DNA of 64,000 nucleotides from Nonlabens sp. Ci31 (GTDB taxonomy: Bacteria > Bacteroidota > Bacteroidia > Flavobacteriales > Flavobacteriaceae). The position numbers were made by a program, and so were the translations under genes. Below are positions 1-8,446 of this stretch, in pieces. The stretch spans positions 3,407,501-3,471,500 of the forward strand of contig NZ_CP043633.1 of assembly GCF_012974865.1 (NCBI RefSeq). The letters are read 5' to 3'. The notes below the pieces were generated by a model. The model worked only from the letters and a program-made list of their open reading frames with translations. It did not search any database and had not been told where the DNA came from. Position 1 is the first letter of the stretch. The number at the start of each line of letters is the position of its first letter.

Positions 1-45
1 AAAAAATACAAATTTATACTGAACTTGACTTTCTGCGAAAGCTTG

Positions 46-53
46 CAAATATA
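46..53 (-). promoter_or_regulatory. -7 promoter element reading left out of the window
   Basis: On the minus strand these bases read TATATTTG, a perfect match to the Bacteroidota -7 consensus TAnnTTTG. It would drive a minus-strand gene that begins left of the window. No convincing -33 TTTG was seen. Confidence 0.4.
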
Positions 54-100
54 AGGTTTCCATAAACATATAATAATTTTTATGACCCCATAGCGCATAA

Positions 101-130
101 AAAAATCTGCCTCTAAGGGATACAGATTTT
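101..130 (-). terminator. Rho-independent terminator of the sigma/DUF4252 operon
   Basis: An 8-bp stem (AAAATCTG/CAGATTTT) with a 13-nt loop is followed on the minus strand by a T run. It lies 20 bp past the last gene of the minus-strand operon. Confidence 0.65.
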
Positions 131-150
131 ATAAAGTGCAAGGAAACTAA

Positions 151-795
151 TTATCCCTTATTACCTGCCATATTTGAGGTGTCAATTCCTTTTGATTCTA
201 GCATCTCTTTCATTGCGGCTTCATCGATGTCCACATTATCCTTCGTATCAATTCCCATAGTTTCTAAAATCCCTTTCATACCTGCGGGATCTATATCTAT
301 CTTCTCCAATTCTTTCATCATCTTCATCATTCCAGAAAGGTTCATGTCTTTACCTAAAATACGAGCGACGCCCATTCCCATATCATCTGAAGTACCGAAA
401 ACGATAATTTCATCTATAGAATCTTTATCACCTTGATAAAGGAATTTAGCCTTCATTCCATCTTGATTATGGGTCATTAAAGTTTTATACTTTTCACCCT
501 TTAAAATGTTGTTGAGTTGGGCGCTTTCTTTTTCAAAAGTAACAACGTTCTTATCTGTTTTAGGGTATACTAATATATTTACTTTACTGACAGAGTTATA
601 AGCTTTTTGTGCATCTTCAGAAAGCTTGCTGTCGTCTATTCCTAGAATCGTTTTAGGTATAGAGGTACTTATAAACCCTTCTTTTTCGCCACTATCTACG
701 ATGTAGCTTTGAAGCGTTGGGTCGGAGTCACAGGAGGTAAGTGCTGCCGTAGCAGCAAGTGTTAAAAGGACTATTTTTAAAATGATCTTATTCAT
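151..795 (-). CDS. DUF4252-type lipoprotein
   Basis: The 214-residue protein begins with a lipoprotein signal (hydrophobic stretch, then LTSC at about residues 20-23), so it is probably a membrane-anchored envelope protein. The body resembles the neighbouring DUF4252 protein in length and layout, but the C-terminal 60 residues form a Met-, Asp- and Lys-rich tail with repeated MGIDT/KGIDT segments. It is the last gene of a minus-strand operon headed by an ECF sigma factor. The DUF4252 family has no settled biochemical role; its linkage to an ECF sigma factor suggests a sigma-controlled envelope protein. The family call is by eye. Confidence 0.75.
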   Translation of the reverse strand: MNKIILKIVLLTLAATAALTSCDSDPTLQSYIVDSGEKEGFISTSIPKTILGIDDSKLSEDAQKAYNSVSKVNILVYPKTDKNVVTFEKESAQLNNILKGEKYKTLMTHNQDGMKAKFLYQGDKDSIDEIIVFGTSDDMGMGVARILGKDMNLSGMMKMMKELEKIDIDPAGMKGILETMGIDTKDNVDIDEAAMKEMLESKGIDTSNMAGNKG

Positions 796-844
796 AATGA
801 GTAGTTTTTGAGATTAACAATACATGGACTTATTAAGTAACCAT

Positions 845-1375
845 CTATTCTTTAGTAGCGTCTTCAATTTGTTTTTGTCCAGGTACATTCATCATCTTAG
901 TAAGTTTAGAAATTTGACCTAGATCGATATTTCCAGTTATTTTCATTACTATAGCTTCTGGATTAGCAGTATTCATAGTTTCATCGATGATCATTACCAG
1001 TGCTTGAATTTTCTTTGGCGTGTTGCCTTTCTTTACGTAGAATGCAAAATCTTGATCATCCTCTTTTACACTCATCAATTTTACAAGACCATTACTCTTT
1101 ACATAGGCATTTGCAATGCTGATCATTTTCTTAGCACTATCTGAATTAGAGGTGGTGTAAAAACGTGCGTCTTTAAGACTGTTCAACAATTCTTTACCTG
1201 CTTTTAAATTTTCATCTTGGATATCCATATCCATCTCTGCGAGTAGTTCAAAGGCATCTTTGGTTACTACAGTTTCTTTAATATTTTTTAGGGAACCCAT
1301 CTTTTCAAATGCGTCCTGAGCAAATAATGGGGTTGCCATTACTGCGAGTACTAAGGTGAGGATTAACTTTTTCAT
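845..1375 (-). CDS. DUF4252 domain-containing exported protein
   Basis: The 176-residue protein has a cleavable signal peptide (KKLILTLVLAVMATPLFA, then Q). The mature part has the alternating pattern of the DUF4252 family: a helical start, a FYTTSNS segment and a KKIQALVMIIDET strand near the C-terminus. It lacks a lipobox, unlike the next gene downstream, so the operon may encode one soluble periplasmic and one lipid-anchored paralogue. It lies 31 bp after the presumed anti-sigma-like gene. Function is unknown. Confidence 0.78.
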   Translation of the reverse strand: MKKLILTLVLAVMATPLFAQDAFEKMGSLKNIKETVVTKDAFELLAEMDMDIQDENLKAGKELLNSLKDARFYTTSNSDSAKKMISIANAYVKSNGLVKLMSVKEDDQDFAFYVKKGNTPKKIQALVMIIDETMNTANPEAIVMKITGNIDLGQISKLTKMMNVPGQKQIEDATKE

Positions 1376-1406
1376 GTTGACTTTTATTAAATTGTGATTG
1401 AGATTA

Positions 1407-1871
1407 TTATTTAAGATTAAAAACGGCTGCTGTTTTATTATCTAAAGTTTGTAGTGGCTGCATATTGCTCCGGCCTTTATTTAACTTGACACTTACGAGC
1501 TCCAGCATATTCATTGCTGCTGCTCTAGCTTCTTCAGGAGTTTCATAAGTTCCTAAGTCTGGCTGTGTTTTGTGTTGCTCTTGATAGTAGCCTGCCCCTA
1601 CTGCGAGAAGTAGAGAGAAACCTGCTGCTATGGCGAGTCCTTTCCAAGTTCTTTTCTGGAACTGGTTATCTAGGGATTGTTTTTGTTTCACTTTCGCGAA
1701 AGCGTCAAAATCACCTTCTTCCATCACCTGTTCTAACTCAAAGGTGCTAAACAAGCTGCGGTATACCTCATGTTCTGGAGATACCTTCCCAGAACTGAAA
1801 TAGCCTCTAAGTTCTTGTTCTTCCACCAGAGTGGTCTCACCGTTCCAATATTTTTCTAATAAATCGTTCAT
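1407..1871 (-). CDS. Small single-pass membrane protein, possible anti-sigma factor
   Basis: The 154-residue protein has an N-terminal acidic helical region (about 1-70), one membrane helix (about 77-95, LAIAAGFSLLLAVGAGYY) and a short outer tail. Its start codon overlaps the stop of the upstream sigma gene as ATGA, so the two are translationally coupled. This size, topology and coupling fit an anti-sigma factor, but I see no zinc-binding HxxxCxxC motif, so the function is inferred from context. The start of the membrane-proximal region carries one near-perfect copy of the AFAKA palindrome. Confidence 0.65.
   Translation of the reverse strand: MNDLLEKYWNGETTLVEEQELRGYFSSGKVSPEHEVYRSLFSTFELEQVMEEGDFDAFAKVKQKQSLDNQFQKRTWKGLAIAAGFSLLLAVGAGYYQEQHKTQPDLGTYETPEEARAAAMNMLELVSVKLNKGRSNMQPLQTLDNKTAAVFNLK
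1689..1704. repeat. Dispersed palindrome copy, one mismatch
   Basis: Copy of CGCTTTCGCGAAAGCG with one mismatch, inside the small membrane-protein gene, read there as DAFAKVK just before the membrane helix. Confidence 0.8.
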
Positions 1872-2377
1872 GCGATTTCTGTTTTATACTGTTCTTCTAT
1901 TTTTTCCTTGAGCATTTTTCTTGCTCTGCTCAGCCCTACTCTAACCGCTGTAGCCTTCATATTCATGATTTTTTCTATAGCCTCAAAATCATATCTCTGT
2001 ATATCTCTTAGCTGAATAATCATTTTATATTGTTCTGGCAGTTCATTAATCATGTTTTGTACCAGCTTTATCTTACCAAGTCTTTCTAACTCATCTTCTA
2101 CATTTCTCTCTTCACTATCATAGTTGCTGTGAACTATTTTTAAATGACTTGCTTGTTTACTTTTCAATCGGTCTAAGGAATAATTTTTAACCATTTGCAT
2201 GGCGTAGGCTTCCTTATTTCTAACCTCTTCGAGTTGGAAACGCTTTTCCCAAAGTCTTGCCATGACTTCTTGCACCGCATCTGCCGCCTCCTCATGAGAG
2301 GTGAGCAATCGCTTTGAAAGAAAGTACATTTTTTTCTGTACCTCTTTAAAGGTCTTTACAAATGTTTGTTGGTTCAT
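1868..2377 (-). CDS. ECF RNA polymerase sigma factor
   Basis: The 169-residue protein has the two ECF sigma regions. Region 2 spans about residues 10-75 with the helix ADAVQEVMARLWEKR. Region 4 spans about 110-160, with LPEQYKMIIQLRDIQRYDFEAIEKIM and the recognition helix ATAVRVGLSRARKMLKE. It heads the operon with a putative anti-sigma factor and two DUF4252 proteins, which are likely its own targets. The ATGA overlap with the next gene supports the annotated end. Confidence 0.9.
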   Translation of the reverse strand: MNQQTFVKTFKEVQKKMYFLSKRLLTSHEEAADAVQEVMARLWEKRFQLEEVRNKEAYAMQMVKNYSLDRLKSKQASHLKIVHSNYDSEERNVEDELERLGKIKLVQNMINELPEQYKMIIQLRDIQRYDFEAIEKIMNMKATAVRVGLSRARKMLKEKIEEQYKTEIA

Positions 2378-2571
2378 TTCCTTGGTTATACGTTTATGAC
2401 GAGTCTGCTTTTTAATTGTTACAAGAATATGATTTTTTTTAGCATTCGTCTTTTTTCATTAAACCTCAAGAGCGAAAACCAAAAATGTATGGAGGTAGAA
2501 TAAAGTTTAACTGAAATGAAGTTTGTTCCTTACTATACCATTACGTTGTAAAGCAAAAACGCTTGTAGTGG

Positions 2572-2612
2572 CTCTTGAATCTTATCCTATCACAATTTCA
2601 AGAGTGTTTTTT
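2572..2612 (+). terminator. Possible terminator-like hairpin
   Basis: CTCTTGAA pairs with TTCAAGAG across a long loop and is followed by a T run. No plus-strand gene lies upstream, so it may be a remnant or a chance hairpin. Confidence 0.25.
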
Positions 2613-2625
2613 AAAGCCTTTTCCT

Positions 2626-2633
2626 TATTTTTA
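2626..2633 (+). promoter_or_regulatory. -7-like element before the decayed gene
   Basis: TATTTTTA is one base from TAnnTTTG and lies about 19 bp before the first codon of the pseudogene. The same octamer precedes the S41 peptidase. Confidence 0.3.
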
Positions 2634-2651
2634 CTTTTAAAAGAGTATTAA

Positions 2652-3213
2652 ATGTAGAGAAAAACAACCGTTTTACTGTTTTAATATGTTCCATAAGCGT
2701 TAATGCTCAATTTCAAAAAGGAACAATACTTTAAAGAAAGGTTTTATACAAGTGAGAAGTCATGATGGTATAAAATTTAAGGAGAAAGAGGGCGACAAGC
2801 CAGTTATTTATAATCATCAACATGTTATAGGTTTTGATATAGACGAAGCGAAATATCGATATGTAAAACGCAACAAATTGATAACGAACCTAGGATATTA
2901 AAAGAAATGATACATGGGGAGATCATTCTTTATACAGAAGTATTTCTAGGTGGAGAAAGTTATATGAGCTATGGACCTGTTAGTACTCCTGTTATAGTAC
3001 ATATTAAATCTTCAACCAGCTATTATATGTTTAAGGATGAAAAGCTCGTCAAAATAGGTAAGAAGATAAAAAAAAAGACACCTTAAGATGTTTAAAGATT
3101 GTCCAGATCTAGTATCAAAAATTAAAAACAAAGAAATACACATAACAAATATGATTACTGCAATTGACTTTTATAACGAAAACTGTGGAACCTTTGCTGA
3201 TACAGAGAAGTAA
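2652..3213 (+). pseudogene. Frameshifted gene for a small exported protein
   Basis: Three reading-frame blocks follow one another on the plus strand. A signal-peptide remnant (ICSISVNAQFQKG, about 2686-2724) is followed by a block starting IQVRSHDGIKFKEKEG (about 2750-2900). A frame change then gives NEPRILKEMIHGEII (about 2886-3086), and a further change gives KMFKDCPDLVSKIKN, ending at a stop at 3211-3213. The first codon ATG is followed at once by a stop. The layout (signal, beta-rich middle, C-terminal DFYNENCG) resembles small flavobacterial exported proteins of unknown function. It needs at least three disruptions to be explained, so it is a dead gene. Confidence 0.75.
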
Positions 3214-3246
3214 TGAAGAACCGCTATTATATCTACTACTTTTCCC

Positions 3247-3254
3247 TATTTTTA
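3247..3254 (+). promoter_or_regulatory. -7-like promoter element of the S41 peptidase gene
   Basis: TATTTTTA, one base off TAnnTTTG, 13 bp before the ATG at 3268. This supports starting the gene there rather than at the TTG at 3256. Confidence 0.35.
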
Positions 3255-3267
3255 CTTGAAAATAAGC

Positions 3268-4704
3268 ATGAAAATGAATACGTTTTTTAAATATGCCTTA
3301 GTTGGCCTAATCGCAGTTACTACCCTTTCTAGCTGTTTTAAGGATAATGATGATGTTTTTGCTGGTAAAAGTGAAATCAACAACTTTATCTACAGAGGTA
3401 TGAATGCTTTTTACCTCTATAAAGCTGATGTAGATGTGCTGGCAAACGATCGTTTTGCCAACCTTGAAGAGCTCGAAGCTTATCATTCACAATTTGATTC
3501 TCCTGAAACCTTTTTTGAATCGCTCGTATTTGACCGATCAAGAACAGATCGTTTCAGCGTTATTTTTGAGGATTATGTAGCTTTAGAAAATATTCTTGCT
3601 GGAAACACACTGAATAACGGGATGAAATTTGGTCTCGTCGGAGAAACTGGAAGTGCTACTGATGTTTTTGGTTATGTGCGCTATGTGCAACCCAATACCA
3701 GTGCCGAAAGAGAAAACGTGGAACGAGGTATGATCTTTAACTCGATCAACGGCATACGTATATCTAGAGATAATTTTAACACGCTTCTTGCTCAAAACAC
3801 CTATACCATAGGTCTTGCTGACCTCAATGCTGGAGTTAGCACTTCTAACGGATTAGAAATCACCCTTACTAAACAAGTCGTACAGGAAAATCCTATTCTA
3901 GTTACTGAAGTAATTGATCAAGGAACTCAAAAAATAGGTTATTTAATGTACACGGGGTTCTTGTCGCAGTTTGATGAGCAGTTAAATGGCATTTTTGCAG
4001 ACTTTAGAGCCCAAGGAGTGACCCATTTAGTATTGGACTTGAGATACAATGGAGGAGGCTCTGTAAATACAGCTATCATTTTAGGGAGTTTAATTTCTGG
4101 AAATCCTATTACAGATGTATACTCCACAGAAAAATGGAATCCAGAAATACAGACACAATTACAAGCAAGTACTCCAGAACGATTAGTGAATTTATTTAAA
4201 AACCAAACCAATTCTGGTACGACACTAAGCACGCTCGATCTCAATAAAGTGCATATCATCACCACCGGCAGTAGCGCCAGCGCCAGTGAATTAGTGATCA
4301 ATTCGCTAGATCCATATATCAATGTGGTACAAGTAGGTGATGCTACCGCAGGGAAATTCCAAGCGAGTATTACCTTGTACGACAGTCCAGATTTTAGAAG
4401 ATCTGGAGCAAATCCTGCACACCGTTATGCGATGCAGCCACTAGTGCTTAAAAGTTTAAACTCCGTTGGAAACACCGACTATTTTGACGGGTTAGTTCCT
4501 GATATTACTCAAAATGAAGATTTTGAAAACTTAGGTTTCCTAGGAGATGTGAATGAACCTTTATTGGCGCGTTGCTTGGAAGATATTCTGTTGAATGGTC
4601 GTTCTTCTCGTTCTTCTTTACCTACTGTTTCTTATGATGAGATTATCGGTAGTAATGAACTGGAGCCCTTTGGTAATGAGATGTGGAAGGAGATCTCTAA
4701 TTAA
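3268..4704 (+). CDS. S41 family (C-terminal-processing type) peptidase lipoprotein
   Basis: The 478-residue serine peptidase has a lipoprotein signal (MKMNTFFKYALVGLIAVTTL, then SSC), so it is lipid-anchored in the envelope. A PDZ-like region lies at about 110-195 (VQPNTSAERENVERGMIFNSI). The peptidase core has the conserved strand LVLDLRYNGGGS near residue 253 and the nucleophile block SASASE near residue 336. The Lys of the family's Ser/Lys dyad is probably in VGDATAGKFQ shortly after. The family cleaves exported proteins near their C-termini; the substrate is unknown. A TTG 12 bp upstream is in frame, but the ATG at 3268 fits the promoter and the signal peptide better. Confidence 0.88.
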   Translation: MKMNTFFKYALVGLIAVTTLSSCFKDNDDVFAGKSEINNFIYRGMNAFYLYKADVDVLANDRFANLEELEAYHSQFDSPETFFESLVFDRSRTDRFSVIFEDYVALENILAGNTLNNGMKFGLVGETGSATDVFGYVRYVQPNTSAERENVERGMIFNSINGIRISRDNFNTLLAQNTYTIGLADLNAGVSTSNGLEITLTKQVVQENPILVTEVIDQGTQKIGYLMYTGFLSQFDEQLNGIFADFRAQGVTHLVLDLRYNGGGSVNTAIILGSLISGNPITDVYSTEKWNPEIQTQLQASTPERLVNLFKNQTNSGTTLSTLDLNKVHIITTGSSASASELVINSLDPYINVVQVGDATAGKFQASITLYDSPDFRRSGANPAHRYAMQPLVLKSLNSVGNTDYFDGLVPDITQNEDFENLGFLGDVNEPLLARCLEDILLNGRSSRSSLPTVSYDEIIGSNELEPFGNEMWKEISN

Positions 4705-4725
4705 TAATTCATAAACCTCAATTAA

Positions 4726-5088
4726 ATCACACTTCCTGTTCTTGATATTCCTAAAGCCATTGCATTTTATGAATTGTTAGGACTCCATTTGATTGTTCAT
4801 ACACATGATGCTTATGCAAGACTAGAATTGCCAGAGAGTAGTGCTACTCTAAGCCTTTCCTTAGTAGAAGAACTGCCCAAAGGAACTGGAATCAAAGTCT
4901 TTTTTGAATGTGATGATCTGGATAAAAAGGTTGCTGATTTAAAAACAAAAGGAGTCCTATTTGAAAAGGATCTTATAGATCAAACTTGGTTGTGGCGAGA
5001 AGCGCATTTGTATGATCTCGATAGAAATCACTTGGTTCTTTATCGCGCTGGTAAGAATAGGAAGAATCTGCCGTGTAGGAAAAAATAA
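4726..5088 (+). CDS. Glyoxalase/bleomycin-resistance (VOC) protein with missing start codon
   Basis: In-frame homology begins right after an in-frame TAA at 4723-4725 with ITLPVLDIPKAIAFYELLGL, the usual first strand and helix of a VOC domain. The frame then runs through FFECDDLDKKVADLKTKGV and DLDRNHLVLYRAGKN to a stop at 5088. No ATG or GTG precedes the domain; the first codons are ATC ACA CTT. A TTG at 4774 would remove the first strand and helix. Either translation begins at an unusual codon or the ATG was lost and the gene is a recent pseudogene. The rest of the frame is intact, about 120 residues, the family's normal length. VOC proteins bind a metal and small substrates; the substrate here is unknown. 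Confidence 0.6.
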   Translation: MTLPVLDIPKAIAFYELLGLHLIVHTHDAYARLELPESSATLSLSLVEELPKGTGIKVFFECDDLDKKVADLKTKGVLFEKDLIDQTWLWREAHLYDLDRNHLVLYRAGKNRKNLPCRKK

Positions 5089-5136
5089 CAGGTCACAATG
5101 GTTGTTATCTTTGTTTGCTTTCACGCAATGCCTGCC

Positions 5137-7662
5137 CTAGCCTTCTCTTCGCAACACCTCCAAAGGCGAACTGCGCAGAACGGTTTGAATATTGCTCAAA
5201 CCAATCGTTAAAACCAAAATCGTAATACCCGGTAAAAAGATTAAAAATGGAATCAAAGAAGGTACAAATGGCTCTTTAAAAACAAATAGCGCTAAGCAGA
5301 GACTGCTCAATAAAGCTAACAAAATACCAACTAAACTTCCCAGCAGTCCTAAAAACACATATTCCAAAGCGGTAATTTTCAAAATCTGGGTGTTTTTTGC
5401 GCCTAAAGTTCGCAGTAAGACACTTTCCTTAATGCGTTGGTATTTACTCGTCCGTACAGAACCTATCAAAACAATAATGCCTGTAAGGATACTAAAGAAA
5501 GCCATAAAATTGATGATCCAAGAAATCTTACCTAGAATATCTTCCAAGATCGAATACACCTGTCGTAAATCTATCACAGACACATTAGGAAATTGAGCCA
5601 CTAAATCTCTCTGTAATTTTGCTGAAGCTTCTTCATTTGCAACCGCAGTAGTAATAACATTAAACTGAGGAGCTTTTTCTAAAACACCCTCGGGAAATAC
5701 AATACTAAAATTAAGTTGAATTTGTCCCCAGTCCACTTTACGAATACTACCCACGGTGGTTTCCATAAGCACACCTTGCACATTAAAAATAATGGTGTCG
5801 CCCACGCTTACTTTAGCATCTGCAGCAAGATTATCAGAAATAGAAATCTCCACGGGATCTCCAGACTTCAACTCTGGGATCCACTCCCCTTCTATAATTT
5901 CTTCTGAATCAATCAAGGTGTTGCGATAGGTGGTTCGGAACTCGTGACTTAAAATCCAACCGCGAACTTGGCTGGTGGAATCCTGCCGTAACTCATTTAC
6001 TAACTGATCTTTCAGCTTATGCATGCGCATAGTCACCAACGGAATGTTATCAAGAATGGGCAGGTCATTACTGTTAAGTTGTTTTTCTACGGCATCACGT
6101 TGATCAGTTTGCACATCTAAAATGATGATGTTGGCATTTTCTGTCGATTGCTCGATAGCTGTTTTTGCTAATAAAATATCTTTCGTAAAATATAAGGTAC
6201 TGATCAAAAATGTCCCTAGACCAATGGCGACCACTAACACTACCGTCTGATTATTTGGCCTGAATAAGTTTAAAAGACTTTGGCGTGATGTAAAACCCCA
6301 ACGTTTTGGGAAGTAAGTCCTTATAAGTTTCATGCACCACAAAGCAGTCCCGGCTAAAATAGCAAACGTAAGTAGCGTAGCACCTACAAAACTTAAGGCA
6401 TAAAGCGCGTCCTCGAGCAACCAGAAGGAAAATAAAAACAGAAATACTAGTATTGCTGCAAATACAAAAAACCGAACCTTTCTAGGCCCCTGAGAAGCTT
6501 GTTCATTAACACGTAACACTTCTAAGGGCGATACATACCAAGTTCTAATCAAGGGTAAAAGCGCAAATAACACCGACATAAACAAACCTAGAAAAACACC
6601 TATAAGTATGGGTTGTAAAGAGATACGTATCTCCACTGTAAACGGAAGGAAGTCTTGTAAAATATAGGGGAATAAAACCTGAAGCCCCACGCCTATAGAC
6701 GAACCCACCAGACCACCAGCAACCCCTATCCCTGCTATTTGAATAAGGAAAATAAGAAAGCTTTGCATTCTGGATGCTCCCATACACTTTAAAACAGCGA
6801 TGGATTTCAGTTTTTCTTTGATATAAATATGGACAGAACTAGCGATACCTACACAGCCTAAAAGCAAAGCAATAAACGCTGCCAGGTATAAGAATTTGCC
6901 CACGTTATCATAACGTCTACCTAAACGCTCGCTAGTGCTGGTATGCGTGTCTAAATCTGAATTCTCTGCATCCAACATGGGACTTATTTTCTCCTCCAAC
7001 TGACTTAAATTTAACGTATCTGAAGCTTTGAAAAAGAATTGATATTCCTTGCGACTACCCAATTGTAGGAGCTCTGTGCTTTCTACAAACCGATTCGGAA
7101 TGATCACTGGTGGAGCTACAGAAGTTGAAATAGCCGTAGCCCCAGGAATTGACTTTAAAGACCCCGCAATAGGAAGCGTCAGTTCGCCTACTTTTATAGA
7201 ATCCCCAACTTTTATATCAAACTGAAGCATTAAAGTCGCATCAACTAATGCTCCACCGGTTTCTTGATAAGTGCTTGCTGCTGAAACAGGTTCGGTATCG
7301 ATCGTACCATAAAAAGGAAAGCCTCCTTTTAAAGCACGCACTTTTACCAGTTTGGTACCTCCACTTTTAGGAAAAGCAATCATGGACACAAAGTTGACTT
7401 CAAAAGCATCTGGTTTTAAGGAGTCTATGATCGCTTGCGCACGTTCTGTAGGCTGCTTCCTGCTATCGATAATATAATCGGCACCCATTAAGGCTTTGGA
7501 CTGGAGCTGTATATTGTCTTTAAGATTGGTGCTGAATAATTGTATAGAAACTACTGCCGCAATACCTAAGATAATAGAAGCCATAAATAAAATCAGGCGC
7601 ACTCTACTCGCTTTGGCATCACGCCATGCCATTTTAAATAGCCATTTCGTATTTTGATTCAT
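5137..7662 (-). CDS. ABC transporter permease with two FtsX domains (YbbP-like)
   Basis: The 841-residue inner-membrane protein has one N-terminal helix (about 22-42), a large periplasmic domain, three helices with the first FtsX domain (about 255-380), two more helices (about 400-445), a second anchor and periplasmic domain, and a final FtsX domain (about 710-835) ending PLEVLRREG. PLEVLR occurs at the end of both FtsX halves, so the protein is an internal duplication. It follows the ATPase gene by 17 bp, and the TesA-like gene diverges from that pair, which is the conserved tesA-ybbA-ybbP arrangement. The family is thought to move lipophilic molecules or lipoproteins; the substrate is not known. 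Confidence 0.88.
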   Translation of the reverse strand: MNQNTKWLFKMAWRDAKASRVRLILFMASIILGIAAVVSIQLFSTNLKDNIQLQSKALMGADYIIDSRKQPTERAQAIIDSLKPDAFEVNFVSMIAFPKSGGTKLVKVRALKGGFPFYGTIDTEPVSAASTYQETGGALVDATLMLQFDIKVGDSIKVGELTLPIAGSLKSIPGATAISTSVAPPVIIPNRFVESTELLQLGSRKEYQFFFKASDTLNLSQLEEKISPMLDAENSDLDTHTSTSERLGRRYDNVGKFLYLAAFIALLLGCVGIASSVHIYIKEKLKSIAVLKCMGASRMQSFLIFLIQIAGIGVAGGLVGSSIGVGLQVLFPYILQDFLPFTVEIRISLQPILIGVFLGLFMSVLFALLPLIRTWYVSPLEVLRVNEQASQGPRKVRFFVFAAILVFLFLFSFWLLEDALYALSFVGATLLTFAILAGTALWCMKLIRTYFPKRWGFTSRQSLLNLFRPNNQTVVLVVAIGLGTFLISTLYFTKDILLAKTAIEQSTENANIIILDVQTDQRDAVEKQLNSNDLPILDNIPLVTMRMHKLKDQLVNELRQDSTSQVRGWILSHEFRTTYRNTLIDSEEIIEGEWIPELKSGDPVEISISDNLAADAKVSVGDTIIFNVQGVLMETTVGSIRKVDWGQIQLNFSIVFPEGVLEKAPQFNVITTAVANEEASAKLQRDLVAQFPNVSVIDLRQVYSILEDILGKISWIINFMAFFSILTGIIVLIGSVRTSKYQRIKESVLLRTLGAKNTQILKITALEYVFLGLLGSLVGILLALLSSLCLALFVFKEPFVPSLIPFLIFLPGITILVLTIGLSNIQTVLRSSPLEVLRREG

Positions 7663-7679
7663 AGGAATAGGAGATGAAT

Positions 7680-8369
7680 TTACAGCACTTCTGTGCGTTG
7701 ATTGGTTAAAATTTGACCGCCTTTCAGACGCAATATCTGCTGGGTTCTGTTGGCTAACTCTAAATCATGCGAAATAATCACCAGCGTCGTTCCGGCTTCT
7801 TTATTTAACTCAAATAATAGTTGGATTACTTTTTCTCCTGTTTCCTCATCCAAGTTTCCTGTAGGCTCATCTGCAAATAGAATAGAAGGTGCATTAGCAA
7901 AAGCTCTAGCTAAAGCTACACGTTGTTGTTCACCACCTGAAAGCTGAGATGGATAATGATCTGAACGGTCAGCTAAGCCCACTTTCTCTAATAAAACCCT
8001 GCTTTTTTGGGTTGCAGCTTTATCCCCTTGTAACTCTAAAGGAACACTCACATTTTCAAGAGCGGTAAGGGTGGGCAATAATTGAAAGTTCTGAAAAATA
8101 AAACCCACTTCCTTATTCCGTAATTGAGCCCTTTGGTCTTCATTTAAATGACTTAAATCTTGACCACATAATTCCACACTTCCTGCATTTGGATTATCTA
8201 AACCTGCACACAAGCCCAATAAGGTTGTTTTACCACTTCCAGAGGGTCCAACAATAGAAAAACTTTGACCTTTTTCTACCTCAAAAGTGATATTTTGCAA
8301 AACCTTTAATTCTTTATGACCACTGGAATAAGTTTTTCCTAGCCCAGTAATCTTCAATATCTTTGGCAT
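7680..8369 (-). CDS. ABC transporter ATP-binding protein (YbbA/LolD-like)
   Basis: The 229-residue ATPase has Walker A GPSGSGKTT at about residue 41, the Q-loop FIFQNFQLLPTLTALENV, the signature LSGGEQQRVALARAFA near 143, Walker B ILFADEPTGNLD near 165 and the switch His in IISHD. These features, with the short length, place it in the MacB/LolD/YbbA group that powers FtsX-type permeases. It precedes the permease by 17 bp on the same strand. Its start is 26 bp from the first possible start of the divergent esterase gene, so the two transcripts share a short control region. Confidence 0.92.
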   Translation of the reverse strand: MPKILKITGLGKTYSSGHKELKVLQNITFEVEKGQSFSIVGPSGSGKTTLLGLCAGLDNPNAGSVELCGQDLSHLNEDQRAQLRNKEVGFIFQNFQLLPTLTALENVSVPLELQGDKAATQKSRVLLEKVGLADRSDHYPSQLSGGEQQRVALARAFANAPSILFADEPTGNLDEETGEKVIQLLFELNKEAGTTLVIISHDLELANRTQQILRLKGGQILTNQRTEVL

Positions 8370-8426
8370 ATAATTTTTAATTAAAATGACAGCTTATGTC
8401 AAAGGATCAAAATAAACAAATGAATC

Positions 8427-8434
8427 TAATTTTA
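8427..8434 (+). promoter_or_regulatory. -7-like element that decides the esterase start
   Basis: TAATTTTA (one base off TAnnTTTG) lies 12 bp before the ATG at 8447. It would put the transcript start after the upstream in-frame ATGs at 8396 and 8420. Confidence 0.35.
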
Positions 8435-8446
8435 CCAACTTCCGCT

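Noticed and set aside
5192..5596. 134-residue plus-strand ORF
   Set aside because: Antisense to the YbbP-like permease and without family features; a shadow frame.
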